Assembly: GCF_002899675.1 (NCBI RefSeq)
Contig: NZ_PKUU01000033.1
Span: 1 to 52,909 of the forward strand
Length of the DNA stretch: 52,909 bases
Reading direction: 5' to 3'
Origin: Clostridium sp. chh4-2
GTDB lineage: Bacteria > Bacillota > Clostridia > Lachnospirales > Lachnospiraceae
The notes under the pieces: generated by a model
Database searches by the model: none
The model's input: only the letters and a program-made list of their open reading frames with translations
What the model was told of the DNA's origin: nothing
Translations under genes and position numbers: made by a program
Part shown: positions 1-8,414 of the stretch, in pieces
Position numbering within the stretch: position 1 is the first letter of the stretch
How the letters are laid out: each line of letters opens with the position of its first letter

Positions 1-117
1 GAATCCGATCTGTCTGCATCTTCCTTCCCCGGCCCGGACGGCCCCTCCGACCTTCGTCTTCCGGCTCCGAATCCCGATTCCGGGCGTACCTTCCGCCACC
101 CCCGTTAAATAACAATT
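1..117. repeat. Composite palindromic repeat, copy 0 (right end only)
   Basis: This is the right-hand terminal part of the large palindromic repeat described in full at 14710-15580 and 33723-34672. By eye, bases 1-116 are identical to 34557-34672 and the match runs on to about 119. It contains the GC-rich outer arm and the terminal motif that reads TTGTTATTTAACGGGG on the minus strand. The rest of the copy lies outside the window. It abuts the stop codon of the NlpC/P60 gene (TAA at 120-122, minus strand). Confidence 0.93.
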
Positions 118-119
118 TA

Positions 120-1727
120 TTAATCAATTACATTTCTGATTGTCTTTGGTGTGCGGTAGTTCCAGGTGGAGATTTTGATGCCGCTTCGGCGGCTGGCTGC
201 GTGTACGATCTGGCCGTTTCCGATATACATGGCTACGTGGTTGATCGTTCCGGAGCTGTTTGCATAGAAGATCAAATCGCCCGGTTTCATCTCGCTGGAA
301 CTGATCTTGCGTCCCATCTGTGCCTGTGAACCGGAATAATGAGGAAGACTGATGCCGAAATGGCCCAGAACCGACATAACGAAACCGGAACAGTCAGCTC
401 CTTTTGTAAGGCTGGTGCCTCCCCATACGTATGGGTTGCCCACAAACTGAAGGGCATAATTTACAATCTGGGTTCTTCTGGATGCCTGCTGGTTTTCTTT
501 TTCTTCCAGCGGTGAGAATTTAATCGCTTCCGGAAGCGCATATCTTACTTCCACATTGTTGTCGCGTGTGGAGATATAAGCCGCATCGGCATTTTCTTCA
601 CCGGAATCCAGTTCAATCTGAACCCAGCCGTCCAACTGTGTCACAACCGGATAGCGTTCTTCTTTGGAAATCTGGGTCCAAAGCTTTCCTTCTGTAGTCG
701 GCTGGTTTCTTACGTTCAGCCGGTCCGTTCTAACAATGGCCATCAGAGATGCGGATGACATTGCCAGATCTTTTGCTTCCTGTCCGATGGCAGTGTATTG
801 CGGGTCTGTCGTTACATATCCGGTTATATTGCCTGACTGGATCTTATACCAGCCATCAACGGTTTCCAGAATCTCTCCGGCCGCGTTACCGGGGAATTTA
901 CCGATTACATTGCTGGTTCCTTTATCCTCAGGCGAGCTGCGGACATTCAGATAGTTTTTCACTTTGGAAATAACCAGATTTCTGTACTGGTTTACTGCCA
1001 TTGACTTCAAATCCATCTTTCTGGCTTCATCCAAGGCATATTTTATATCCACATATTCAGAAGACATATAACCTTCTTTAATCTGAACCCAGCCGTCGGT
1101 AACACCTAACACTTCATACCGTTCATTGGTCAGAGCTTGTCCCACTATATTGGAAGAGTCCAGAACCGGTTCTTTTCTGATGTTCAGGTTATCGGTCTTT
1201 ACAATTGCCATCTCTTTTACGTAAGCAACCGCCTCTTCCTTGGCTTCCGCTCCGGTGAGCACGAATTCTCCGCTGATATATCCTTCCACTTCTCCGGACT
1301 TAATCTGGTACCAGCCGCCTTCTTCCGATATGATCTCGCAGGCGCTGCCTCCCAGCATCTTTCCGATAATATCTCCGTCCGTACTCGGGGCCTTTCTTAC
1401 GTTCAAATATCCTTCCACCGTTACAAGGCCCATATTATTGAAGGAATCCACTACGCTTCTCTTCTCTGCTTCAATCTTTTTCGCCTCTTCATCTGCATTG
1501 GATGCGGTAGCTATTCCGGCATCGGAAGAGGTTGCATTTTCAAGTTCTGATCCCGGTCCCCCTGCCGTTCCGGCCTTGTGGTTTTTCACCACTGCAGCAA
1601 TGGAAACTGTAACAGTCAAAATTAAAAGAACAACAGCCGCTATCACCAGATACTTTTGGTTGTCATCCTTATTGCGTTTCTTTTTTGCCCTGTTAAGGCG
1701 TGCAAGATAGTCTTTATCATCTAACAT
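120..1727 (-). CDS. SH3b-repeat NlpC/P60 cell-wall hydrolase, membrane anchored
   Basis: Probable peptidoglycan endopeptidase of 535 aa acting outside the membrane. A basic N-terminus is followed by one membrane segment (about 24-46) and an acidic, low-complexity stretch. Four bacterial SH3 repeats follow, each with an LN[VI]R motif and a GW motif (about 98-390). The C-terminal NlpC/P60 domain (about 418-535) has the catalytic Cys in GADCSGF near residue 450 and the His in INHVAMYIG. The start chosen is ATG at 1727, preceded by GGAG at a good distance; an in-frame TTG four codons upstream has no better site. SH3b repeats usually bind wall peptides. The stop codon is directly followed by a palindromic repeat copy instead of an ordinary terminator. 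Confidence 0.93.
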   Translation of the reverse strand: MLDDKDYLARLNRAKKKRNKDDNQKYLVIAAVVLLILTVTVSIAAVVKNHKAGTAGGPGSELENATSSDAGIATASNADEEAKKIEAEKRSVVDSFNNMGLVTVEGYLNVRKAPSTDGDIIGKMLGGSACEIISEEGGWYQIKSGEVEGYISGEFVLTGAEAKEEAVAYVKEMAIVKTDNLNIRKEPVLDSSNIVGQALTNERYEVLGVTDGWVQIKEGYMSSEYVDIKYALDEARKMDLKSMAVNQYRNLVISKVKNYLNVRSSPEDKGTSNVIGKFPGNAAGEILETVDGWYKIQSGNITGYVTTDPQYTAIGQEAKDLAMSSASLMAIVRTDRLNVRNQPTTEGKLWTQISKEERYPVVTQLDGWVQIELDSGEENADAAYISTRDNNVEVRYALPEAIKFSPLEEKENQQASRRTQIVNYALQFVGNPYVWGGTSLTKGADCSGFVMSVLGHFGISLPHYSGSQAQMGRKISSSEMKPGDLIFYANSSGTINHVAMYIGNGQIVHAASRRSGIKISTWNYRTPKTIRNVID

Positions 1728-1794
1728 ATTATTCTCCAATTCATCATAACTCCTATTCGCCGGAGAAGTCCGGCTCTAAACAATATCGCACCAT

Positions 1795-1803
1795 ATTATA
1801 CCA
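1795..1803 (-). promoter_or_regulatory. Extended -10 promoter for the NlpC/P60 gene
   Basis: On the minus strand the sequence reads TGGTATAAT, an extended -10 box about 70 nt upstream of the chosen start. No convincing -35 box is seen. The leader contains a perfect hairpin at 1759-1776 (GCCGGA, four-base loop, TCCGGC). The rest of the 305-bp gap 1728-2032 is AT-rich and holds the upstream region of the divergent lipoprotein gene; no gene was seen in it. Confidence 0.5.
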
Positions 1804-2032
1804 TATGTTATAGGGAATTGCGAGAATGGAATCATTAAAAATTTATTAATTTCCCCGCCAATTCTCCCAATTTCAGGATATTTTTCCTAATACCTCCTGC
1901 GCGCATAGTGATTTTTTCTCCAATTCTTCATAAGAAATTAACTTAATTTAATAAAAAAGATATGGTATTTCTCCGCATAATATAGTACACTTTGGTATGG
2001 CAAAAGTTCAGTAACAGAAAAGAGGGTAAATT

Positions 2033-2863
2033 ATGAAAAAACAAATGTTAGCAACATCTTTACTTATTATGGCACTTGGCTTATCCGCATGTTCACCAAA
2101 AGCTCCTGCGGAAACTACGCCGGCAGAAACTACTACTTCAGCTGCTGCTGAAACAACGACAGCTGCCGAGACGGAAACCAGTGAAGAAGAAGTGGAAGAG
2201 GTTTCTGTAGATGGTGTGATCACAAAAATTGAAGCAGATGTGGTAACGATTAAAAATTCTGAAGACGACACAGAAGCTTCCTATGATATCAGCAAAGCGG
2301 AAGTTATCGGTGATTACGAATTAAGCGTAGGCGATGAAGTTGAAGTTACTTTCGCAGAAGGTTCTGCCGGAGATGTAATTTCCGCAATCAGCCTGGAAGT
2401 TTATACTTCTGTAATCGAAGAAAACTCCGATCCTAAGGTTTCCGGTTCCATCGAGAAATCAGAAAATGATACCTTATCTCTGAAAACAGAGGATGGCGAA
2501 ACTTATACATTCTCTACAGCTAATTCCTATGTGGTGAGTAAAGACGGAATGAAAGCAGGCGTTAATGCTGAAATCACTTATTTAGGCGATTTAGAAGATA
2601 CCGATCCGATTCCTATGGCAATCAAAGTCGTAACTGAAGATTCTTTCGATTCCGAAGATGCCAAGATCAATGCATTTAAAGGAACCATCGATCAGTTAAC
2701 CGGCAATGATTTCACCGCTGAAACTGCTGATGGCAATTACTTCAGCTGTACTGCCGAGGAAGGCGTTGATTTATCTTCCTTTAACAAAGGTGATACCGTT
2801 CTCATCACCTACGCAGGTCCTTTGACAGCAAAAGTAATCGCTGTAACCAATGTAGAAAAATAA
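2033..2863 (+). CDS. Acidic lipoprotein of unknown function
   Basis: A 276-aa secreted lipoprotein. The signal peptide ends in a lipobox (LSAC, Cys near residue 20). A Thr/Ala/Glu-rich linker (about 22-60) follows, then several short beta-rich stretches of the type DGVITKIEADVVTIKN that repeat loosely along the protein, suggesting OB-like or all-beta modules. No catalytic motif is recognised. The ribosome site GAGGG sits 7 nt before ATG. The gene stands alone, with a terminator shared with the convergent lgt gene. A role as a surface binding protein is only inference. Confidence 0.8.
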   Translation: MKKQMLATSLLIMALGLSACSPKAPAETTPAETTTSAAAETTTAAETETSEEEVEEVSVDGVITKIEADVVTIKNSEDDTEASYDISKAEVIGDYELSVGDEVEVTFAEGSAGDVISAISLEVYTSVIEENSDPKVSGSIEKSENDTLSLKTEDGETYTFSTANSYVVSKDGMKAGVNAEITYLGDLEDTDPIPMAIKVVTEDSFDSEDAKINAFKGTIDQLTGNDFTAETADGNYFSCTAEEGVDLSSFNKGDTVLITYAGPLTAKVIAVTNVEK

Positions 2864-2892
2864 TTTGAGTTCATTCATTTTGCCATAAAAGC

Positions 2893-2937
2893 GAAAAACG
2901 GGCAGCCGGCTTAATTGCCGCTGTCCGTTTCTTTTGT
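2893..2937. terminator. Bidirectional terminator between lipoprotein gene and lgt
   Basis: A stem pairs AAACGGGCAGCCGGC with GCCGCTGTCCGTTT (one bulge) around a TTAATT loop, with A-rich sequence on the left and T-rich sequence on the right. It lies between two convergent genes and overlaps the last codons of lgt. Confidence 0.75.
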
Positions 2938-3699
2938 TTCTTTTATTATCGGATTTCGTTTGCCTGAGATAATGAATAAAATCACCCCGGCAATGCATAC
3001 AAAGATCGAAATGAACTGGGAAGTGGATAACTGTCCTACTGTCCCGCGAATCAAATCTCCCCGGTAAAATTCAAGAATAAACCGGCCGATGCTGTATAAG
3101 ATCAGATACAACGCAGCCACCTGTCCGTCCGCCTTTTTATGCTTTGCAAAGATAATCAGCACAAAAAAGTGAAGAAAATTCAAAATGCTGGAAATGGTCT
3201 GGGTCGGCACCAAAGGAACCCCGTTCGGCGCAAACTGCGACTCGTGGAATACAATCCCTATGGGAGATGTGGTCTCCGTTCCATAACAGCAGCCGGCCAG
3301 AAAACAACCAATCCGGCCAAATCCCTGGGCTAACGCGATGGACGGCACAACCAGATCAAAATATTTCCAAAAATCCATCTTTTTCACCCGGGCGAATACA
3401 TATCCCGCCAAAATTCCGCCTATAATTCCGCCGTATACCACAAACCCGTCAGCGACGTTTAACAGCAGCCTGGGATTGGCGATAATGTCTTTTATAATCG
3501 TGATATAGTACAGCAGTTTTGCGCTTAAAAGCCCGAACACCATGGTATAGATGGTCAGATTGAAAAGTTGGTCGGGATTCATCCCCATCTTCTTCGCTCT
3601 CTGTTCTGCCGCCACATATGCGGCAAAAAATCCAATTGCAATCATCAGTCCATATCCGTGTATGGTAAGAGGACCGATCGTCAATAAGTCATTCTTCAT
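2911..3699 (-). CDS. lgt: Prolipoprotein diacylglyceryl transferase
   Basis: Membrane enzyme that transfers a diacylglyceryl group from phosphatidylglycerol to the lipobox cysteine of prelipoproteins, the first step of lipoprotein maturation. It has 262 aa, the usual family length, with seven hydrophobic segments. The Lgt signature GRIGCFLAGCCYG is present near the middle, and the N-terminal IHGYGLMIAIGF region and the late GRFILEFYRGD motif also match the family. The start ATG at 3699 has GAGGAG just upstream. The window holds two clear lipoprotein substrates (genes at 2033 and 7528), but no operon partner is seen. Confidence 0.97.
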   Translation of the reverse strand: MKNDLLTIGPLTIHGYGLMIAIGFFAAYVAAEQRAKKMGMNPDQLFNLTIYTMVFGLLSAKLLYYITIIKDIIANPRLLLNVADGFVVYGGIIGGILAGYVFARVKKMDFWKYFDLVVPSIALAQGFGRIGCFLAGCCYGTETTSPIGIVFHESQFAPNGVPLVPTQTISSILNFLHFFVLIIFAKHKKADGQVAALYLILYSIGRFILEFYRGDLIRGTVGQLSTSQFISIFVCIAGVILFIISGKRNPIIKETKETDSGN

Positions 3700-3738
3700 T
3701 AGCTCCTCACATTCCTCCGCATCCGCGGCATTTCATAG

Positions 3739-3802
3739 AAAAGACCTTCTTAGGTTCGTATTTTATCAATCATAATACGAAATCGAAAGAAGGTCAACCA
3801 AA
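3739..3802 (-). terminator. Long hairpin terminator downstream of the kinase-like gene
   Basis: On the minus strand GACCTTCTT, a partly paired arm with TTCGTATT, a loop, AATACGAA and AAGAAGGTC form a long interrupted stem followed by TTTTCT. It lies between the kinase-like gene (ending at 3891) and lgt (starting at 3699), so it probably ends the kinase transcript. Confidence 0.55.
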
Positions 3803-3890
3803 TCCCAAAAACATACTACAAGGTACTATCCCCACATCAGGTACCAAAATCTTACGAAACCGACTTCAGCCGATTGTTCAAGGGCTATAA

Positions 3891-4523
3891 TTAAAAGCCT
3901 TTAATTTTTAAATATTCTTTAATCATCTGAACAACCTCGTCATATTCCAGCTTGCTGGCATTGATCGTAAGGTCGTAATTATTCAAATCTTCCCATTCAC
4001 GGTTGCTGAAATACTTATGGTATTCCGTCCGCTCTTTATTAATACGGGAAATGCGTTTCAACGCTTCTTTTGTATCCACCCCGTCTACTTCCATAACGCG
4101 GCGGATTCTGGTCGGCATATCCGCACAGACAAAGATCGAAACCAGCTTTTCCAGCCCTTCTGATTCCAGCACATAATCCGCACAGCGTCCCATGATAACA
4201 CACGGTTCCTCCAACGCCAGCTTACGAATGACGGATGACTGGAAACGGAACAGATTGTCCGGTGATGTGATGTTGTCTCCCAGCTTCGGCTCTGCCAAAC
4301 TGTTCTTCAAACCGCCTACGATCTTATAAAGAAGCTTATTGCCCGCCTTTTCATCGGCCAGACGGAAATACTGTTCTCCGATAGCGCTCACTTCCGAAGT
4401 CATCTTTAAAATCTCTTCGTCATAAAAATGAATGCCCAGGTCTTCGGCCAGCTTCTTTCCCACAATTCGTCCGCCGCTGCCGTATTGTCTTTCTATCGTA
4501 ATTACCAGATTGTTATTAGCCAT
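3891..4523 (-). CDS. Cytidylate kinase-like family protein
   Basis: A 210-aa P-loop protein of the cytidylate-kinase-like family (PF13189). The N-terminal VITIERQYGSGGR segment is the family's nucleotide-binding loop, and VIMGRCADYVL and RISRINKERTEYHKYF match the later parts of the fold. These proteins are common in clostridia as paralogues of the housekeeping Cmk, and their substrate is not established. It is monocistronic, with its own hairpin downstream and a separate ABC operon upstream. I did not assign cmk because the usual Cmk layout and length are not seen. Confidence 0.8.
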   Translation of the reverse strand: MANNNLVITIERQYGSGGRIVGKKLAEDLGIHFYDEEILKMTSEVSAIGEQYFRLADEKAGNKLLYKIVGGLKNSLAEPKLGDNITSPDNLFRFQSSVIRKLALEEPCVIMGRCADYVLESEGLEKLVSIFVCADMPTRIRRVMEVDGVDTKEALKRISRINKERTEYHKYFSNREWEDLNNYDLTINASKLEYDEVVQMIKEYLKIKGF

Positions 4524-4588
4524 AATGGTGCGCCCTCCTGTTAAAAATATATCGTCCTTACCACGCCTTCATTATAACATAACAATGA

Positions 4589-5386
4589 CTATTTTGCCAG
4601 CATCATACGGTCATTTGCAAACTCTTCTCCGCTGGCCTCTTCGAACTTGCGGAGCAGGTCTTCTACCTGCAGCTTTTTCTTCACTTCGCCTTCCACGTCA
4701 TAGATGATGCGCCCTTCGTGCATCATGATCAGACGGTTGCCCATCTGGATCGCGTCTTTCATATTATGGGTTACCATAAGAGCGGTTAATTTCTGTTCCG
4801 ATACGATCTCTTCCGTCAGTTCCAGAACCTTTTTTGCTGTTTTAGGGTCCAGAGCCGCCGTATGTTCATCTAAAAGAAGCAGTTTCGGCTTTTCAAGAGT
4901 CGCCATCAAAAGCGTTAACGCCTGTCTCTGGCCGCCTGAAAGAAGTCCTACCTTGCTGGACATGCGGCTTTGAAGTCCTAAGCCCAAACGAGTCAGGGAA
5001 TCGTGGTAAAAATCTTTTTCATTGGCTTTGATTCCCCATCCAAGACCTCTCTTCTGGCCTCTTCTAAGGGCCAGAGCCAGATTTTCCTGGATCTCCATTC
5101 CGGCTGCGGTTCCGCGCATAGGATCCTGGAACACACGGCCGATATATTTTGCCCGTTTATACTCCGGATCTCTGGATATGTTGACACCGTCGATTTCAAT
5201 CTTGCCGGAATCGATCGGATAAACGCCGGCTATCATGTTGAGCATGGTCGATTTACCGGCTCCATTTCCTCCGATAATCGTACAGAAATCGCCTGGTTTC
5301 AGATGAAGATTAATTCCGTTCAGCGCTTTTTTCTCATTTACAGTTCCTTTATTAAATGTTTTTCTCACATTTGTTATGGTCAGCAT
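4589..5386 (-). CDS. ABC importer ATPase, tryptophan/tyrosine-type family
   Basis: A 265-aa cytoplasmic ATPase. Walker A is GGNGAGKST, the signature is LSGGQRQAL, Walker B is LLLLDEHTAALD, and the switch His lies in VTHNMKDA. Start ATG at 5386 overlaps the permease stop as TAATG, with GGAGGGG upstream, so the two are translationally coupled. Together with the permease and binding protein it forms the three-part importer that databases label putative tryptophan/tyrosine or uncharacterised amino-acid transport. The actual substrate cannot be read from sequence. Confidence 0.92.
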   Translation of the reverse strand: MLTITNVRKTFNKGTVNEKKALNGINLHLKPGDFCTIIGGNGAGKSTMLNMIAGVYPIDSGKIEIDGVNISRDPEYKRAKYIGRVFQDPMRGTAAGMEIQENLALALRRGQKRGLGWGIKANEKDFYHDSLTRLGLGLQSRMSSKVGLLSGGQRQALTLLMATLEKPKLLLLDEHTAALDPKTAKKVLELTEEIVSEQKLTALMVTHNMKDAIQMGNRLIMMHEGRIIYDVEGEVKKKLQVEDLLRKFEEASGEEFANDRMMLAK

Positions 5387-6306
5387 TATTCATCCCCTCC
5401 GTCTTCAGAATAAGATTTTCTGATCCGCCATTTTCCTGCGGCAACCGGGAAGCAGAGAGCCAGGGCCACGATAACAGCTGACAGAAGTTTCATATCATTG
5501 GCATTCATGCCAAGCTGAAGAACAATGGCGCGGATCAGGAAATAAACAACTGCGCCTACCACGGCAGAAGCCAGACGGCTTGCAAACCAATGGAAACGGC
5601 CCATTAAAACTTCTCCGATTACGATGGCCGCCAAACCGATAACAATCGCTCCCGTACCCATATTGATATCCGCATATTTCTGGCTTTGGCAGACTAATCC
5701 GCCTGCTAAACCAACCAGTGCGTTGCTCAGCATCAGGGCGATCATTTTAGTCATCTTGGTATTCACGCCGAGAGCGCGTATCATATCTTCATTATTGCCC
5801 GTAGCTCGGAGTGCACTTCCGATCTCTGTGCCGAAAAACCAATATAAAAGCGCCACCATGATGAGTGCCACCACAATGCCAACGGCTAAAGATGCCTGGG
5901 ACTGGCTCAAACCTGTCATATCCACCATTCTGCTGATCACAGTGTTGGTCTTTAACAGAGGCATATTGCTTTTTCCGCCCATAACCCTTAAATTCACGGA
6001 CCAAAGAGCAATCTGGGTTAAAATTCCGGCCAAAATTGCAGGGATCTCAAACACCGTATGTAAAGCTCCTGTCACCGCTCCTGCCAGTGCGCCGGCTATG
6101 GTCGCAAACAGCAGCGCAACAGCCGGGTCCACATTGTGATTCAATATCATGACCGCGCATACGCATCCGCCCAATGCGAAACTTCCATCTACAGTAAGAT
6201 CGGCAATGTCCAAAAGGCGATAGGTGATATAAACACCTAATACCATAATTCCCCATAAAACCCCTTGTGCTACGGCGCCCTGAAGCGCCAGCATTAAACC
6301 GCTCAT
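5386..6306 (-). CDS. ABC importer permease, tryptophan/tyrosine-type family
   Basis: Polytopic membrane protein, about 306 aa with the start chosen here, and eight or more hydrophobic segments. It resembles the LivH/RbsC-like permeases that pair with PF04392 binding proteins. An upstream in-frame ATG at 6381 would lie inside a strong hairpin (6341-6374) and has no ribosome site. ATG at 6306, which begins MSGLMLALQG, follows GGAGGA by seven nt and is preferred. It is the second gene of the operon, after the binding protein and before the ATPase. Confidence 0.9.
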   Translation of the reverse strand: MSGLMLALQGAVAQGVLWGIMVLGVYITYRLLDIADLTVDGSFALGGCVCAVMILNHNVDPAVALLFATIAGALAGAVTGALHTVFEIPAILAGILTQIALWSVNLRVMGGKSNMPLLKTNTVISRMVDMTGLSQSQASLAVGIVVALIMVALLYWFFGTEIGSALRATGNNEDMIRALGVNTKMTKMIALMLSNALVGLAGGLVCQSQKYADINMGTGAIVIGLAAIVIGEVLMGRFHWFASRLASAVVGAVVYFLIRAIVLQLGMNANDMKLLSAVIVALALCFPVAAGKWRIRKSYSEDGGDE

Positions 6307-6340
6307 AAAAACTTCCTCCATTTTCCATTGTAAATGTCTT

Positions 6341-6374
6341 ACATAAGGGATGAACGTTCCGCCATCCCTTATGT
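6341..6374 (-). other. Perfect hairpin in the leader of the permease gene
   Basis: A perfect 12-bp inverted repeat (ACATAAGGGATG and CATCCCTTATGT) with a 10-nt loop. It lies between the terminator of the binding-protein gene and the permease ribosome site. It has no T-run directly after it, so RNA stabilisation or processing is as likely as termination. Confidence 0.6.
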
Positions 6375-6383
6375 AAAACATCT

Positions 6384-6423
6384 AAAAAACCAGATGAATG
6401 CCCCTTAACGGGACATCCATCTG
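6384..6423 (-). terminator. Intra-operon terminator after the binding-protein gene
   Basis: On the minus strand CAGATGGATGTCCC, a GTTAA loop and GGGGCATTCATCTG are followed by TTTTTT. It lies 20-60 nt after the binding-protein stop. It is a standard intrinsic terminator and probably makes the binding protein more abundant than the membrane components. Confidence 0.8.
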
Positions 6424-6445
6424 AATGATCAGATCAAATCTCTGT

Positions 6446-7528
6446 TTATTTTACAGCAGAAGTATCAATGCCTAATGCATTTGCTGTTTCGTCGTTAATC
6501 TTTAACTCGCATTTATCAGCCGGAAGATAACCGATCGGAATCTCCGCAGGTGAAACGCCGTCAACCAGGATCTGAATTGCCTGCTGGCCTGCAAGATATC
6601 CTAACTGATAGTAATCAATACCATATGTAGCTAAACCGCCTGCTTCTACCATACCGCCTTCACCGCAGATTACAGGGATGTTATTGTCATTGGCAACCAT
6701 TCCTACAGTAGCCATACCTGCTGCAATTACGTTGTCGGTAGGAGCATAAACTGCATCCACTTTACCGATCATGGATTCTACAACGGTCTGAATTTCATTG
6801 GAATTAGAAACCGTGTAATCTTTATGTGCGATTCCTGCCTTGTCCAAAGCCTCTCTTGCCATCTGTGCCTGAATCTCTGAGTTAGACTCTGCGGAACAGA
6901 ATAAGATGCCGACGGTCTTAACATCCGGAATCAGCTGCTGAAGCAGATCGATCTGCTCTTTTACAGGTGTTAAATCAGAAGTACCGGTAACATTGCCGCC
7001 CGGCGCCGCATTGTCTGCTACCAAACCGGATTCGGCCGGATCAGTAACTGCGGTTAAGATAACCGGAATATCGGAAGTTAAACCTGCTACGGTCTGTGCT
7101 GCCGGTGTTGCAATTGCAAGGATCAGGTCGCTGCCGTCGTTAACAAGCTTTTCTGCAATTGTCTGGCAGTTGGACTGTTCGCCGGAAGCATTCTGCTGAT
7201 CTGCCGTATACTTCACGCCAGCCTCGTCAAGCGCTGCAAAAAATCCCTCGTTAGCCGAATCGAGCGCCGCATGCTGTGTTAACTGAAGCACGCCGATCTT
7301 AAATGTTTTGTCGCTGGCTGCTGCTTCTCCTGCTTTTGTCTCCTCTGCCTTTGTTTCTTCTGCTTTTGTCTCTTCTTTGGACTCTTCCGCTTTTGCTTCC
7401 GTGGTTTCCGCTGATGTTTCTGCTGCCGCTTTGGTGCTGTCAGCCGGCTTATTACCGCCGCATGCTGTCAGGGAAAGGGCCAGGGCACCTGCAAGTACAA
7501 TTGATAATACTTTTGATGTTTTTCTCAT
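6446..7528 (-). CDS. ABC importer substrate-binding lipoprotein (PF04392 type)
   Basis: A 360-aa lipoprotein, the external ligand receptor of the importer at 4589-6306. The signal peptide ends in LTAC with the lipid-carrying Cys near residue 23. An Ala/Glu/Lys linker follows, containing near-perfect repeats of EETKA. The two-lobe binding domain begins at FKIGVLQLTQHAALD, a start typical of the ABC_sub_bind family. The PGGNVTGTSDL and YAPTDNVIAAG stretches also fit. AGGAG precedes the ATG. A TTGACT/TATGAT promoter lies upstream and a terminator separates it from the permease. Confidence 0.93.
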   Translation of the reverse strand: MRKTSKVLSIVLAGALALSLTACGGNKPADSTKAAAETSAETTEAKAEESKEETKAEETKAEETKAGEAAASDKTFKIGVLQLTQHAALDSANEGFFAALDEAGVKYTADQQNASGEQSNCQTIAEKLVNDGSDLILAIATPAAQTVAGLTSDIPVILTAVTDPAESGLVADNAAPGGNVTGTSDLTPVKEQIDLLQQLIPDVKTVGILFCSAESNSEIQAQMAREALDKAGIAHKDYTVSNSNEIQTVVESMIGKVDAVYAPTDNVIAAGMATVGMVANDNNIPVICGEGGMVEAGGLATYGIDYYQLGYLAGQQAIQILVDGVSPAEIPIGYLPADKCELKINDETANALGIDTSAVK

Positions 7529-7582
7529 AATACAGCTCTCCTCTTTAATACAAATTCGTTCTTATTTACCGAACTAATTGGT

Positions 7583-7611
7583 ATCATACTACAAAAGTTT
7601 ATCACAGTCAA
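7583..7611 (-). promoter_or_regulatory. Sigma-A-type promoter of the ABC importer operon
   Basis: On the minus strand TTGACT (7606-7611), 17 nt, then TATGAT (7583-7588). It lies 55 nt upstream of the binding-protein start. A short imperfect palindrome (TACC at 7567-7570 and GGTA at 7580-7583) follows the -10 box and could be a regulator site, but this is weak. Confidence 0.65.
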
Positions 7612-7693
7612 TTTTATTACTTTAAATTCCCATAAAATCAACGCAATAAAGTGTTTTTTATGTGATACACTGCTGCAAAATCACCAATTTGCG

Positions 7694-7733
7694 TTGACAA
7701 TAAGATGGAGTCTATATAGGATATAACCTATAT
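7694..7733 (+). promoter_or_regulatory. Promoter with overlapping palindrome upstream of citX
   Basis: TTGACA at 7694-7699 is followed after 17 nt by TAGGAT (7717-7722), a moderate -10 box. A perfect 7-bp inverted repeat (ATATAGG, 6 nt, CCTATAT) at 7714-7733 overlaps this -10 box, as an operator would. A further AACCTATGT half-site occurs near 7768. The surrounding gap 7529-7901 holds this site and the divergent importer promoter; no gene or recognised riboswitch was seen. Confidence 0.5.
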
Positions 7734-7901
7734 TGTATTTGTAAATTCTGTAATTCCGCACTATAATAACCTATGTAAAACAATTATTTATATTGTGAAT
7801 GAACAAGAACTGCTATCATCAATAAATCTAATTTACTGCCAATTAATTAATTTTATACCGGATAGCAGTTTATGTTTCATTCCGGAATGAGGAGAACGCT
7901 T

Positions 7902-8411
7902 ATGGAAGAAGTAACCCTGACCGAAATGCTGGATGCCAGAGAGCGGAGGGTGTCCATACAAACCCATCTTCTGAAGCAGCACAAGTTGCCGATCATCTGT
8001 CTTACCCTTAACATCCCGGGACCGGTAAAGGTATTTTCTCAAATTCCGGACGCCTATGATGAAGGATGCAGACGCATCCATTTCCTGTTGACTCAACAGA
8101 AGTTCCCTGTCATTGACTTTATTGAGACCAAAGATAAAACAGGCTATGAAGCATTTTTTTCCGTAAATGCTTCGGCCTCCGACCTAAAAAAAGCAATGGT
8201 AACCATTGAAGACCAGGACCGGCTGGGCCGTCTTTTTGATATCGATGTGCTGGATACGGACGGAAGGAAACTGTCCAGAGAAGAATTTGGACTGACACCG
8301 CGTCTCTGCCTGATCTGTGACCGTCCCGCTCATGAATGCAGCCGGAGCCGTGCACACTCAGTGCCTGAATTGACAAAACAGATCCAAAAAATCTTAAATG
8401 AAAGGCTGTGA
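7902..8411 (+). CDS. citX: Citrate lyase holo-ACP synthase CitX
   Basis: Transfers the phosphoribosyl-dephospho-CoA prosthetic group to the acyl-carrier subunit of citrate lyase. The product is 169 aa from ATG at 7902, chosen because GAGGAGAA lies just upstream; the in-frame ATG at 7872 has none. Family motifs are present: GRLFDIDV near residue 108 and the C-terminal CLICDRPAHECSRSRAHS. It is followed after 3 nt by citG. No citrate lyase subunit genes are present in the window, so the target acyl-carrier protein must be encoded elsewhere or belong to another lyase. Confidence 0.93.
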   Translation: MEEVTLTEMLDARERRVSIQTHLLKQHKLPIICLTLNIPGPVKVFSQIPDAYDEGCRRIHFLLTQQKFPVIDFIETKDKTGYEAFFSVNASASDLKKAMVTIEDQDRLGRLFDIDVLDTDGRKLSREEFGLTPRLCLICDRPAHECSRSRAHSVPELTKQIQKILNERL

Positions 8412-8414
8412 CCT

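Noticed and set aside
1137..1710. Plus-strand frames within the NlpC/P60 gene
   Set aside because: Antisense shadows of a gene with clear SH3b and NlpC/P60 motifs; no ribosome sites.
7529..7901. T-box or other riboswitch upstream of the amino-acid-type ABC importer
   Set aside because: No AGGGTGG-type antiterminator motif or other riboswitch core. Only promoters and short palindromes are seen.
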